Positions 1-7,107 of a stretch of 11,742 bases of DNA are shown here, piece by piece. Both the position numbers and the translations under genes were made by a program. The DNA lies in NCBI GenBank assembly GCA_002360295.1, contig DEQI01000284.1, positions 19,121 through 30,862 on the forward strand, in the 5' to 3' direction. Position 1 is the first letter of the stretch, and every line of letters begins with the position of its first letter. The notes below the pieces were generated by a model that was given only the letters and a program-made list of their open reading frames with translations, made no database searches and was not told the DNA's origin. This stretch comes from Planococcaceae bacterium UBA3370 (GTDB lineage Bacteria > Bacillota > Bacilli > Bacillales_A > Planococcaceae).

Positions 1-735
1 CAAGAGCCCATGACGTCATTGAATCCAGTTTATACAGTAGGACAACAAATTAGTGAAACAATTCTTATTCATAAAAAGGTCTCGAAAAAAGAAGCATGGA
101 CACAATCGATTGATATGTTGAAGCTTGTTGGTATCCCATCTCCTGAAAAGAGAGTGAAGCAATATCCTTATGAATTATCAGGGGGGATGCGACAGCGTGT
201 CATGATCGCAATGGCATTAGCATGTAATCCAGAGATTCTAATTGCTGACGAACCGACAACGGCTCTTGACGTAACGATTCAGGCGCAAATTTTAGAACTC
301 ATTAAAGACTTACAAAATCGCTTAGGCATGTCTGTGATCATGATTACGCACGATTTGGGAGTCGTAGCAGAGACCTGTGATTATGTAGCGGTTATGTATG
401 CCGGACAGGTTGTGGAATATGCTGATGTTCGTACGTTATTTAAAAATCCTAAGCATCCCTATACGTTAGGACTATTAAATTCATTACCACGTCATGATAT
501 TGAACAGGAAGCATTAATTCCAATTAGAGGAATGGTACCGAGTCCACATGAAATGCCAGTAGGCTGTCGTTTTGCACCGCGTTGTCCTGCTGCAATTGGA
601 CTATGTCATACGAGACAGCCGGAGTTAGAGCAGAAAGATGGACAAGGGCAAATTCGGTGCTGGATTTACTCAGATGAATGGGACGGCGAATCGGAGGTGA
701 CGCTATATGGTGAAAAAAGAGCTGCTAAAAGTTGA
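1..735 (+). CDS. oppD: Oligopeptide/dipeptide ABC transporter ATP-binding protein OppD-type (5' partial)
   Basis: This is one of the two nucleotide-binding subunits of a peptide importer. It hydrolyses ATP on the inner face of the membrane to drive uptake of di- or oligopeptides. The frame is open from base 1 and begins at the Q-loop (QEPMTSLNP), so Walker A and about 90 N-terminal residues lie upstream. The ATG at base 10 is internal to the Q-loop and is not the start. In visible residue numbers, the LSGGM signature is near 59-63. It is followed by Walker B (ILIADE), the D-loop (TTALD) and the switch histidine in ITHDLG. The C-terminal OppD/DppD extension carries four cysteines at visible residues 189, 195, 202 and 220, the spacing typical of this family. 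Its last 29 bases overlap the downstream ATPase gene, so the two are co-translated. Permease and binding-protein genes are presumably upstream. Substrate size (Opp, App or Dpp) cannot be told from this fragment. Confidence 0.93.
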   Translation, partial: QEPMTSLNPVYTVGQQISETILIHKKVSKKEAWTQSIDMLKLVGIPSPEKRVKQYPYELSGGMRQRVMIAMALACNPEILIADEPTTALDVTIQAQILELIKDLQNRLGMSVIMITHDLGVVAETCDYVAVMYAGQVVEYADVRTLFKNPKHPYTLGLLNSLPRHDIEQEALIPIRGMVPSPHEMPVGCRFAPRCPAAIGLCHTRQPELEQKDGQGQIRCWIYSDEWDGESEVTLYGEKRAAKS

Positions 736-1720
736 AGGATTAAAGCAATACTTCCCTATTAAAGGGGGCTTTCTCGGTCGTACAGTGAATAACGTAAAAG
801 CGATTGATGGCATTTCATTTACTATATATGAAGGTGAAACAGTAAGCATTGTAGGAGAATCAGGTTGTGGTAAATCAACAACTGGGAGAGCTATATTGCG
901 TTTAGAGGAACCGACAGAAGGGGTAGTGAAATTTCAAGGAACGGATTTAACAAAGTTATCGAAAAGTGAAATGCGTAAATACCGAAAGGATTTACAAATT
1001 ATTTTCCAAGATCCGTATGCGTCGATTAACCCTAGGCAAACGGTAGCCTCACTATTAAACGAGGCGATGCAAATTCAAAATGTACTACCCTCAAACGAGC
1101 GTCGTGCCAGAATTGAGGAATTACTCGAAACAGTGGGACTAAGACCGTACCAAGCAGACAGGTACCCTCATGAATTTTCGGGTGGTCAACGTCAGCGTAT
1201 TGGGATTGCTCGTGCGTTGTCTGTAAATCCAAAGTTAATTATTTGCGATGAGGCTGTATCAGCACTGGATGTATCGATTCAAGCACAAGTATTAAACTTA
1301 TTAGAGGAGCTACAAAAGGAGTACGGCTTAACCTATCTATTTATTTCACATGATTTAGGTGTAGTACGACATATTTCGAATCGTATTATCGTTATGTATT
1401 TAGGGAAAATCGTAGAAATTGCAGATAAAGTGAGTTTATTTGAAAACCCACAGCACCCCTATACGAAAGCATTACTTTCGGCAATTCCTGTACCAGATCC
1501 TGATGCGAAAAAGGAGCGAATTGTTTTAAAAGGAGATGTACCTTCTCCTATTGATCCGCCGACAGGTTGCCGCTTCCATACTCGCTGTCCATATGCTACT
1601 GACAAATGCCGTACAGAAGAACCATTACTGAGAACGTCCAACATAATGGAGCATGAACATCAAGCAGCTTGTCATTACATGGAGGAAATTTCGAATGGTA
1701 GGATGCAACTGAATGAATAA
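707..1720 (+). CDS. oppF: Oligopeptide/dipeptide ABC transporter ATP-binding protein OppF-type
   Basis: This is the second ATPase subunit, which pairs with the OppD-type protein to power peptide import. It has 337 residues and all ABC motifs are intact: Walker [10 protein letters not shown] at 50-58, Q-loop Q101 in [10 protein letters not shown], signature FSGGQRQR at 157-164, Walker B LIICDE at 177-182, and switch H215. The C-terminal peptide-transporter extension has Cys288, Cys294, Cys301 and Cys322, the same spacing as in the partner. Structures of related Dpp/Opp transporters have been reported with an iron-sulphur cluster at this site; that is family knowledge, not visible here. The start is the ATG at 707, served by GGAGGTGA at 693-700. 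A GTG at 710 is a possible alternative. The gene begins inside oppD (29-base overlap) and ends at a strong terminator, so it is the last gene of the operon. AppF or DppF are equally possible names. Confidence 0.93.
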   Translation: MVKKELLKVEGLKQYFPIKGGFLGRTVNNVKAIDGISFTIYEGETVSIVGESGCGKSTTGRAILRLEEPTEGVVKFQGTDLTKLSKSEMRKYRKDLQIIFQDPYASINPRQTVASLLNEAMQIQNVLPSNERRARIEELLETVGLRPYQADRYPHEFSGGQRQRIGIARALSVNPKLIICDEAVSALDVSIQAQVLNLLEELQKEYGLTYLFISHDLGVVRHISNRIIVMYLGKIVEIADKVSLFENPQHPYTKALLSAIPVPDPDAKKERIVLKGDVPSPIDPPTGCRFHTRCPYATDKCRTEEPLLRTSNIMEHEHQAACHYMEEISNGRMQLNE

Positions 1721-1727
1721 TATGTTT

Positions 1728-1767
1728 ACCACTTTTTGCGAATGTACGTTCGTTTAAAGTGGTTTTT
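1728..1767 (+). terminator. Intrinsic terminator of the opp operon
   Basis: A perfect 8-base inverted repeat, ACCACTTT at 1728-1735 and AAAGTGGT at 1756-1763, has an inner CGAA/TTCG pairing (1739-1742 with 1749-1752) and runs directly into a T tract at 1763-1767. It starts 8 bases after the oppF stop codon and separates the operon from sbcDC. Confidence 0.82.
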
Positions 1768-1780
1768 CTATTTATAGTCA

Positions 1781-1789
1781 TGTTAGAAT
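1781..1789 (+). promoter_or_regulatory. Candidate extended -10 promoter for sbcDC
   Basis: TGTTAGAAT fits the extended -10 pattern TGnTAnAAT. It lies 32 bases before the sbcD start and after the opp terminator. No convincing -35 box is seen: the expected position falls in the T tract. The terminator upstream makes a promoter here necessary unless readthrough feeds sbcDC. Confidence 0.4.
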
Positions 1790-1821
1790 AGAAAAAAATG
1801 AAGGTTGAGGAGGCGTTTTAA

Positions 1822-2991
1822 GTGAAAATTTTCCATACAGCAGATTGGCATTTAGGGAAGCTAGTGCAAGGGGTTTATATGACGGATGATCAGCGGTTTG
1901 TACTTGAGCAATTTATAGCTGCAATTGATGAAGAGCAGCCAGATGTCGTGATCATTGCAGGGGATTTATACGACAGAGCTATTCCTCCTGTAGAGGCAGT
2001 CAATTTATTAGATGATCTATTAGCGGAAATGATTTTAAAACGTAATATCCCTGTCGTAGCCATTGCAGGGAATCATGATAGTCCAACGCGTGTACAGTTT
2101 GGCAATCAGCTTATGCAAAAAACAGGCTTACACATTGTTGGGGAACTTACTGCTGAGTTAAAACCAGTTGTAATTCATGATGAGCATGGACCTGTACATT
2201 TTCATTTAATTCCGTTTGCGGAGCCCTCTATTGTGAAGGAAGTATTTGGAGACGACACGATTACGACATACGATGATGCGATGAGAACCGTGATAGAAAA
2301 AATACAACTTGATATGGATCCTACTGCACGGCATGTTTGTGTTGCCCATGCCTTTATTACACCGTACGGAGAAAAGGGAGACAATACGAGCGATTCAGAA
2401 CGTCCATTAGCAATCGGTGGATCTGAGTGCATAAATGCTCATTATTTTGCTCCTTTTCACTATACAGCCCTTGGACATTTACATCGTGCCCATTTCGTGT
2501 TAAATGAAACGATTCGGTATGCCGGTTCTCCATTAAAGTATTCGGTATCAGAAGCAACGCATGAAAAAGGCTTTTTAATCATTGACTTAGCAGCAGATGG
2601 GACGGTAACAACGAAGAAACATCTCCTAATACCACGTCGTGATTTACGAGTAGTGGAAGGGACATTACAAGAAATATTACGTCATGAGATAAGTGAAGAT
2701 TACGTGTTTGTACGCTTAACGGATATAACTCCGATCGTTGGAGCAATGGAGCAAATACGTACTGTCTATAAAAATGCCATGCATGTTGAACGGAAAACAT
2801 GGCGTGTGGAAAATCAGAAACAGGAAGAAATCATAGTTCGGGACAAGCTCGATGACCGTACGTTATTCCAAGGTTTTTTTACAGAAATGACAGGTAATGC
2901 CCCAAGTGATACGGCGTTACGAATTTTTGAGGAAGCACTGCAAGAATTATTGGTAGAGGAGCGAGAAGGGCAGGAGGTGACGGTCAAATGA
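1822..2991 (+). CDS. sbcD: Nuclease SbcCD subunit D (Mre11-like exonuclease)
   Basis: This is the Mn-dependent nuclease subunit of the SbcCD complex. The complex cleaves DNA hairpins and degrades double-strand ends, removing protein-blocked or palindromic DNA during repair. The 389-residue length is normal for the family. All calcineurin-like phosphoesterase motifs are present: D8 and H10 (ADWHLG), D48 (AGDLYD), N84 and H85 (GNHDSP), H176 (AHAF), and H219 and H221 (GHLH). After about residue 280 comes the capping and SbcC-binding region. The start is GTG at 1822, chosen because GAGGAGG at 1807-1813 sits 8 bases upstream and translation from there opens with the expected MKIFHTADWHLG. The stop codon overlaps the sbcC start (ATGA), so the two subunits are translationally coupled. 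In Bacillus subtilis sbcDC sits beside addAB; here it follows a peptide transporter operon. Confidence 0.96.
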   Translation: MKIFHTADWHLGKLVQGVYMTDDQRFVLEQFIAAIDEEQPDVVIIAGDLYDRAIPPVEAVNLLDDLLAEMILKRNIPVVAIAGNHDSPTRVQFGNQLMQKTGLHIVGELTAELKPVVIHDEHGPVHFHLIPFAEPSIVKEVFGDDTITTYDDAMRTVIEKIQLDMDPTARHVCVAHAFITPYGEKGDNTSDSERPLAIGGSECINAHYFAPFHYTALGHLHRAHFVLNETIRYAGSPLKYSVSEATHEKGFLIIDLAADGTVTTKKHLLIPRRDLRVVEGTLQEILRHEISEDYVFVRLTDITPIVGAMEQIRTVYKNAMHVERKTWRVENQKQEEIIVRDKLDDRTLFQGFFTEMTGNAPSDTALRIFEEALQELLVEEREGQEVTVK

Positions 2992-5900
2992 AGCCAATTA
3001 AATTAACAATGCGTGCATTCGGTCCTTATAAAGATACAGAAGTCATCGATTTTTCAGAGTTAAAGGATAATCGTTTATTCGTTATTTCAGGGCAAACAGG
3101 CGCAGGGAAAACGACCATTTTTGATGCGATTTCATTTGCTTTATACGGGGTAGCGAGTGGACAAGACCGGAAAGAAAACAAATCTATGCGAAGCGATTTT
3201 GCTGACGATCAAGTGAATACAGCGGTCGAATTAGTTTTTGAGGTAAGAGAAAAAACGTATCGTGTGATGCGTCAGTTAGCTCACGTTAAACAAGGAAGGA
3301 AAACAGCAACAGGTGAAGACTATGCCTTTATGGAGGTACTACCAGACGGGACAGAAAAGAAAGTAGTGGAGCGCCAAAAAGTGACCGAGATTAATCAAAA
3401 AATAGAAGAGATTATCGGTCTTACTTATGATCAATTTAATCAAATTATTATGTTGCCCCAAGGTGAATTCCGGAAACTTCTAACTTCTCAAACTGAAAAT
3501 AAAGAAGCGATACTACGCAAAATTTTTAAGACTGAACGTTATGGAGAAATTGCCAAAAAGCTTGAAGTAAAAAAACTGCAGGCAGAGCAAGAAGAGAAAG
3601 TGGCGAAAGCAAGAAGGGATAGTTATATTGAACAAATTGTTGGGGCGTTACCTGCACGGGATTCTTTATTATTTGAGCGCCTAAATGAGGGAGCGAATTT
3701 ATACCAGATTAGTGAGGCCTTAGATGAGGAACTACTTTTTTATCAAGCGAAAGTACAGCAAGATGAAAAATGGGTGGAAGAAGCGTTTCATCAGCATGAA
3801 GTACAACAAAAATTGTATATCGAGCAACAGCGGCAAAATGAACGACTGCAAGCGTTAGAATTAAAACAAAGACAGTTACAAAAAATGCAAGAAGAGCAGC
3901 CTCTATATGAGAAGAAGAAGGTACAGTATGAGGAAGCTTTGAAAGCACAACAATTAAAACCGCTTGATCATCATTGTAAACAAGTAAAAAAAGAGTTAGA
4001 TGACAAAGTACTGGCGGTCAGTTCTTTGTCTTCACGTGTTGAACAGTTACAACAACAATTGCTACAAGCTGAGCAACAGTTAAAAGTGGAAACTGAAAGG
4101 GAAGGCGAACGCCAATCGTATGTACAGCAATTAGCGGATTTGAAAAAGCTTGTTCCTCTATATGAAGAAATGGATCAGCTAGTCCTAACAGTAGAACAAT
4201 TGAAAAGAAAAGTCCATGCTAGCCAAAGCTCCTTACAGCAAGTAAAGGATACTATTTTACACATGAAATCTCAAATCGATCAAGCACAGGCCACTATTGA
4301 AAAGCAGGAGGCGCAAATCGCCCATCTCCCTCAACTAGTAGAAGAGCAGCAATTTTTAAAAGAGGTAAATGCTCTTTTTGTAAAATTAACACGAGAGCAA
4401 CAAGCGGAGCAGCAATTATTCACCCAGCTTACATCGGCAAAGCAAGCATATGAAATTGTTCAAAAAGAGTATGAGGATGAGATGGGCAATTGGCTGACTA
4501 ATCAAGCTCATACATTAGCGTTAACTTTAGTACCTGGTAACCCATGTCCGGTTTGCGGTAGCATAGAGCATCCTACCATTAATTCTGGCTCGATCGGTGA
4601 GTTGGATCAATCAGCCTTGCAAACTTTAAAACAAAAAGTAGAAAGACAATATGAACGATTTGTTGAGCTGAAAACGAAATACGATGTAGCTAAGCAATCA
4701 CAAACAAATCTGATAGAAGAGCTAGAAAAATTACATGTGCCTATTCATACTAAAGAAGAGCAGATGAAGCGTTATGAACAAGTGTCAAATGAAGTTTTAC
4801 AATTGCAAAAGCTAACACAAACGATAGTGGAACATAAACAGCAGTTACGTAATACGAAAAGTCTATTAGTCGAATTAGAAAGCAAGCAGCAGGTAGCTGA
4901 ACAACAGTACAATGAAGTAAATACAGTTTATGTTCAACAACAAACGATATTAGAAGAAAAACGGGTAAGTATGCCAAAAACAGTAGTCAACTTAACGCAA
5001 TTGCAACAAGTGATGACAAAGCTAGAGGCTCAAGTTCAAGCGCTACAAAAAGCATTGGAACAAGCACAAAAAAATTATGAGCTTGTGCATACAGAAAGTA
5101 TAAAAATAAAAGAAACATTGCATGGTACATTAACGCAGCAGCAAGAGTTAGAAGCTAAGCTAGCGACTTCACGAGAGCAATTTATTACAGAACTAAATCA
5201 AGCTGGCTTTGCCACATATCATCAGTTTGTAGAAGCGTCTCTTACGAATGAAGAAATGACCGAGCTACAGGATGCTTATGTTGAATTTATAAAGCAATTG
5301 CATACCATTACTTCCTTTGTAGAACAGGAACAGCAACTATTAGTAGGTGTGAAACAAGAGGACTTGTCACAAATGGCTATAACATTAGTGGAGCTAAAGA
5401 AAACATATGAGGAGGCATTGCGTACAGTCAATGCATCAAAAGAATATGAGCGTCATTGTATAGATTATAGTGCAAAGTTGACGAAGGTTGCAGATGAAAT
5501 CAGTGCTTTACAGCAAGTAGCGAATGAAATGATTGAGCTTTATAATATATTACGTGGCCAAAATTCAAAGAAAATTTCTTTTGAACGGTATGTACAGATG
5601 GGGTATTTAGAACAAATAACAGAGGCAGCTAATGTACGGTTAAAGCATCTGTCGAACGGTCAGTATGAATTAATGTGCTCTGATAGGCAAGAATCACACG
5701 GAAGGCAAAGTGGCTTAAGCTTAGATGTATATGATAGTTACACGGGACAAACACGCGATGTTAAATCGTTATCAGGAGGAGAGAAGTTTAACGCCTCTTT
5801 ATGTTTAGCGTTAGGTATGGCAGATGTTATTCAGAGCTTCCAAGGAAGTGTTAGCATTGATACGATGTTTATTGATGAAGGCTTCGGTTCACTTGATGAA

Positions 5901-6065
5901 GAATCATTAATGCGGGCAATCGATACATTAATTGATCTACAAAAATCTGGACGGATGATTGGTGTGATCTCGCATGTTGCTGAGTTGAAATCGGCCATTC
6001 CAGCCATACTGCAAGTGGAAAAATTAAAAGAAGGTTATAGTAAAACATCGATAGTGCTGAAATAA
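2988..6065 (+). CDS. sbcC: Nuclease SbcCD subunit C (Rad50-like SMC ATPase)
   Basis: This is the ATPase subunit of SbcCD. ATP-driven dimerisation of its heads controls access of DNA ends to the SbcD nuclease, and two long coiled-coil arms tether DNA. It has 1025 residues. The N-terminal head has Walker A GQTGAGKT at 35-42 and a Q-loop near QFNQIIMLPQGEF. Two long Gln/Glu/Lys-rich coiled-coil stretches (roughly 190-510 and 540-880) flank a zinc hook, CPVC at 520-523, almost exactly mid-protein. The C-terminal head has the signature LSGGEKF around S929, Walker B with D963 and E964 (FIDEGFGSLD), and H996 in the switch (VISHV). AGGAGG at 2972-2977 is 7 bases before the ATG. The gene overlaps sbcD by four bases and ends just before a strong hairpin, so sbcDC is a two-gene operon. 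All key residues are intact. Confidence 0.97.
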   Translation: MKPIKLTMRAFGPYKDTEVIDFSELKDNRLFVISGQTGAGKTTIFDAISFALYGVASGQDRKENKSMRSDFADDQVNTAVELVFEVREKTYRVMRQLAHVKQGRKTATGEDYAFMEVLPDGTEKKVVERQKVTEINQKIEEIIGLTYDQFNQIIMLPQGEFRKLLTSQTENKEAILRKIFKTERYGEIAKKLEVKKLQAEQEEKVAKARRDSYIEQIVGALPARDSLLFERLNEGANLYQISEALDEELLFYQAKVQQDEKWVEEAFHQHEVQQKLYIEQQRQNERLQALELKQRQLQKMQEEQPLYEKKKVQYEEALKAQQLKPLDHHCKQVKKELDDKVLAVSSLSSRVEQLQQQLLQAEQQLKVETEREGERQSYVQQLADLKKLVPLYEEMDQLVLTVEQLKRKVHASQSSLQQVKDTILHMKSQIDQAQATIEKQEAQIAHLPQLVEEQQFLKEVNALFVKLTREQQAEQQLFTQLTSAKQAYEIVQKEYEDEMGNWLTNQAHTLALTLVPGNPCPVCGSIEHPTINSGSIGELDQSALQTLKQKVERQYERFVELKTKYDVAKQSQTNLIEELEKLHVPIHTKEEQMKRYEQVSNEVLQLQKLTQTIVEHKQQLRNTKSLLVELESKQQVAEQQYNEVNTVYVQQQTILEEKRVSMPKTVVNLTQLQQVMTKLEAQVQALQKALEQAQKNYELVHTESIKIKETLHGTLTQQQELEAKLATSREQFITELNQAGFATYHQFVEASLTNEEMTELQDAYVEFIKQLHTITSFVEQEQQLLVGVKQEDLSQMAITLVELKKTYEEALRTVNASKEYERHCIDYSAKLTKVADEISALQQVANEMIELYNILRGQNSKKISFERYVQMGYLEQITEAANVRLKHLSNGQYELMCSDRQESHGRQSGLSLDVYDSYTGQTRDVKSLSGGEKFNASLCLALGMADVIQSFQGSVSIDTMFIDEGFGSLDEESLMRAIDTLIDLQKSGRMIGVISHVAELKSAIPAILQVEKLKEGYSKTSIVLK

Positions 6066-6082
6066 TTTTAATAGGTAAAAAT

Positions 6083-6129
6083 AAAAAAGGGCTTCCTGCT
6101 ATTGATCGCAGGGAGCCCACTTTATTTTT
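6083..6129. terminator. Bidirectional terminator between sbcC and the minus-strand small gene
   Basis: An 11-base stem is formed by 6089-6099 (GGGCTTCCTGC) and 6108-6118 (GCAGGGAGCCC), with one G·U pair and an 8-base loop. On the plus strand it is followed by TTTATTTTT at 6121-6129. On the minus strand it is followed by a T-rich run complementary to the A-rich stretch just before 6089. It can therefore end sbcC and the convergent small gene alike. Confidence 0.85.
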
Positions 6130-6235
6130 GGCTTTTTTTCGTCGATTGTTTCTTTGTATCGATTATCTTTTTTATTACAGGGTAGACAACAGGGGTCCAT
6201 TTAATGGCAGTTTTTACTATTTTGGTAATTTTCAT
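6122..6235 (-). CDS. Small cationic protein, 37 residues, function unknown
   Basis: I do not recognise a named family. The protein has 37 residues: an N-terminal MKITKIVKTAIKW, a central hydrophobic patch TPVVYPVIKKII, and a lysine/serine-rich tail. It contains 11 lysines and a single acidic residue (D26), giving a net charge near +10. An amphipathic helix that lies on membranes, or binding to nucleic acid, are both plausible and neither is shown. Support for a real gene: an AGGAGT ribosome site (complement of 6245-6250) lies 9 bases before the ATG, the stop codon sits against the bidirectional terminator, and the opposite strand carries only a Phe-rich shadow frame. It lies 70 bases downstream of a same-strand membrane-protein gene and could share its transcript. 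A weak TATACT-like -10 lies upstream. From memory, short Lys-rich proteins with a similar PVVYPVIKK-like core recur in Bacillales genomes as hypotheticals. Confidence 0.7.
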   Translation of the reverse strand: MKITKIVKTAIKWTPVVYPVIKKIIDTKKQSTKKSQK

Positions 6236-6305
6236 AGTTTATTCACTCCTACGTATAAGTTGCTCTTAATTGAAGATAAGTATACATTTTTGTTCCTGTT
6301 GACTC

Positions 6306-6620
6306 TTAACGTAACACTTTCACACCTTGTACGATATTCCAAATAATTAAAGCAAAATAGATACATCCATATAAAATAGCTCCACCAATACTAACGATGA
6401 TCCATGTTTCATTGCCCTCTGCAAAGGAAACGAAGAAAACAAAATAAATGAATAGAAAAATACCGAGAATAACTGGAATAATATGAGATAATAATGCGCG
6501 TTTAGCATGTTGTTTTACTTCTTCATCTGATACAGCAACCCAAATAATAATAGGGACAATAAAAGGGGCAAAAAAGACACTAAAATAATTGAGTGCACTT
6601 AAAATTTTATTATTCTCCAA
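6306..6620 (-). CDS. DUF4870-like small membrane protein
   Basis: This is a 104-residue protein with three predicted membrane segments at about 12-30, 43-66 and 73-96. Its pattern matches my recollection of the DUF4870 family (YFSVFFAPF near the N-terminus, the HAKRALLSH loop between helices 1 and 2, and a NIVQGVKVL-like end). The function of that family is unknown to me. The start is taken as TTG at 6620, because a strong GAGGAGGT site (complement of 6628-6635) lies 7 bases upstream and translation from there gives MENNKILSALNYF, the expected family N-terminus. The longer frame from an ATG at 6674 would add 18 residues (mostly polar) encoded across that ribosome site and has no site of its own. 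The gene is divergent from the riboswitch-thiT unit and may be co-transcribed with the 37-residue gene downstream. No clear promoter was found. Confidence 0.82.
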   Translation of the reverse strand: MENNKILSALNYFSVFFAPFIVPIIIWVAVSDEEVKQHAKRALLSHIIPVILGIFLFIYFVFFVSFAEGNETWIIVSIGGAILYGCIYFALIIWNIVQGVKVLR

Positions 6621-6686
6621 GATACCGACCTCCTCTTTGTATAGTGTACGTTTAAAATAAACATTTAGATTCAAAATTTTTTCATA

Positions 6687-6715
6687 TTGAAAACTTCCTG
6701 ATTATTCAGTAGAAT
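6687..6715 (+). promoter_or_regulatory. Sigma-A-type promoter of the TPP riboswitch-thiT transcript
   Basis: TTGAAA at 6687-6692 and TAGAAT at 6710-6715 are separated by 17 bases. The predicted start near 6722 places the whole riboswitch aptamer in the transcript. Confidence 0.75.
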
Positions 6716-6748
6716 AAAGATGTTCAAACAAATAAACAATTTATATGA

Positions 6749-6839
6749 CCACAAGGGGTGCCGATGAAGTCGGCTGAGATTGTACACTCGTTGTACTGAC
6801 TCTTTGAACCTGTAAGTTAACACTTGCGTAGGGATGTGG
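6749..6839 (+). promoter_or_regulatory. TPP riboswitch aptamer (THI box)
   Basis: The conserved THI-box blocks are in order: GGGGTGC at 6755-6761, GCTGAGA at 6773-6779, CTTTGAACCTG at about 6802-6812, and GCGTAGGGA at 6826-6834. The closing P1 stem is CCACA (6749-6753) with TGTGG (6835-6839), and P3 is CCGA/TCGG around a TGAAG loop. The aptamer binds thiamine pyrophosphate in the nascent RNA. It precedes an intrinsic terminator and thiT, so the expected logic is that TPP stops transcription of the thiamine transporter gene. Confidence 0.95.
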
Positions 6840-6858
6840 ATAGAAACCGACTTCTTTA

Positions 6859-6892
6859 GCGATGTCAGGCTCTGTCCTGATGTTGCTTTTTT
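6859..6892 (+). terminator. Riboswitch-controlled intrinsic terminator
   Basis: An 11-base stem pairs 6859-6869 (GCGATGTCAGG) with 6876-6886 (CCTGATGTTGC), including three G·U pairs, around a CTCTGT loop. A run of six T follows at 6887-6892. It begins 20 bases after the aptamer, the usual place for the expression platform of a transcription-terminating switch. Confidence 0.87.
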
Positions 6893-6928
6893 ATTATAAG
6901 AAAAGTATAAGTTTTTGGAGTTTGAGCA

Positions 6929-7053
6929 GTGTCTAGCTCCAGCGCCCAGCCCCTCGAGATCGCTTCTGCCCTCAATCGAAAGCGGGAAAGATGCTTTCGT
7001 TTGCTGGACATCCAGCGCTTGTCGGGGCTTAACGGGGCGCTTACGCTTTTCTT
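6929..7053 (+). repeat. GC-rich imperfect palindromic repeat in the thiT leader
   Basis: This block is much richer in G+C than its surroundings and folds into a nested hairpin. AGCGCCC (6941-6947) pairs with GGGCGCT (7035-7041), and AGCCCC (6948-6953) pairs with GGGGCT (7024-7029), so 13 base pairs are interrupted only by five unpaired bases on the right arm. Inside are two smaller hairpins: CGAAAGC/GCTTTCG (6977-6983 with 6993-6999) and GCTGG/CCAGC (7003-7007 with 7012-7016). From memory, elements beginning with TCTAGCTCCAGCGCC and ending with GGCGCTTACGCTTTTC are dispersed between genes in many Bacillaceae. No transposase or target duplication is evident. The ends given are approximate. It lies after the riboswitch terminator and before the thiT ribosome site, so it would be in the thiT mRNA. 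Confidence 0.7.
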
Positions 7054-7107
7054 ATTGGCTTCTATTCCTTCACTGAGTTCTAGGGAACAAAAGAAAGGAG
7101 AATTGTT

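Noticed and set aside
10..735. ATG at 10 as the start of the first ABC ATPase gene
   Set aside because: The frame is open to base 1 and reads QEP before this Met, which is the conserved Q-loop. The true start is outside the window.
1798..1821. Seven-codon frame (ATG to TAA) directly before the sbcD GTG
   Set aside because: It has no ribosome site of its own, and its codons are simply the sbcD ribosome site read through. Probably chance.
3709..4977. Antisense frames within sbcC
   Set aside because: They are shadows of Gln/Glu/Lys-rich coiled-coil coding. The products are low-complexity hydrophobic strings without start signals.
6128..6346. Plus-strand 72-residue frame after sbcC
   Set aside because: It has no ribosome site, starts inside a terminator, is rich in Phe and Tyr as expected for the reverse of Lys-rich coding, and covers the better-supported minus-strand 37-residue gene.
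6621..6674. Eighteen-residue N-terminal extension of the DUF4870-like protein
   Set aside because: It lacks a ribosome site, while the strong GAGGAGGT lies inside it and serves the TTG at 6620.
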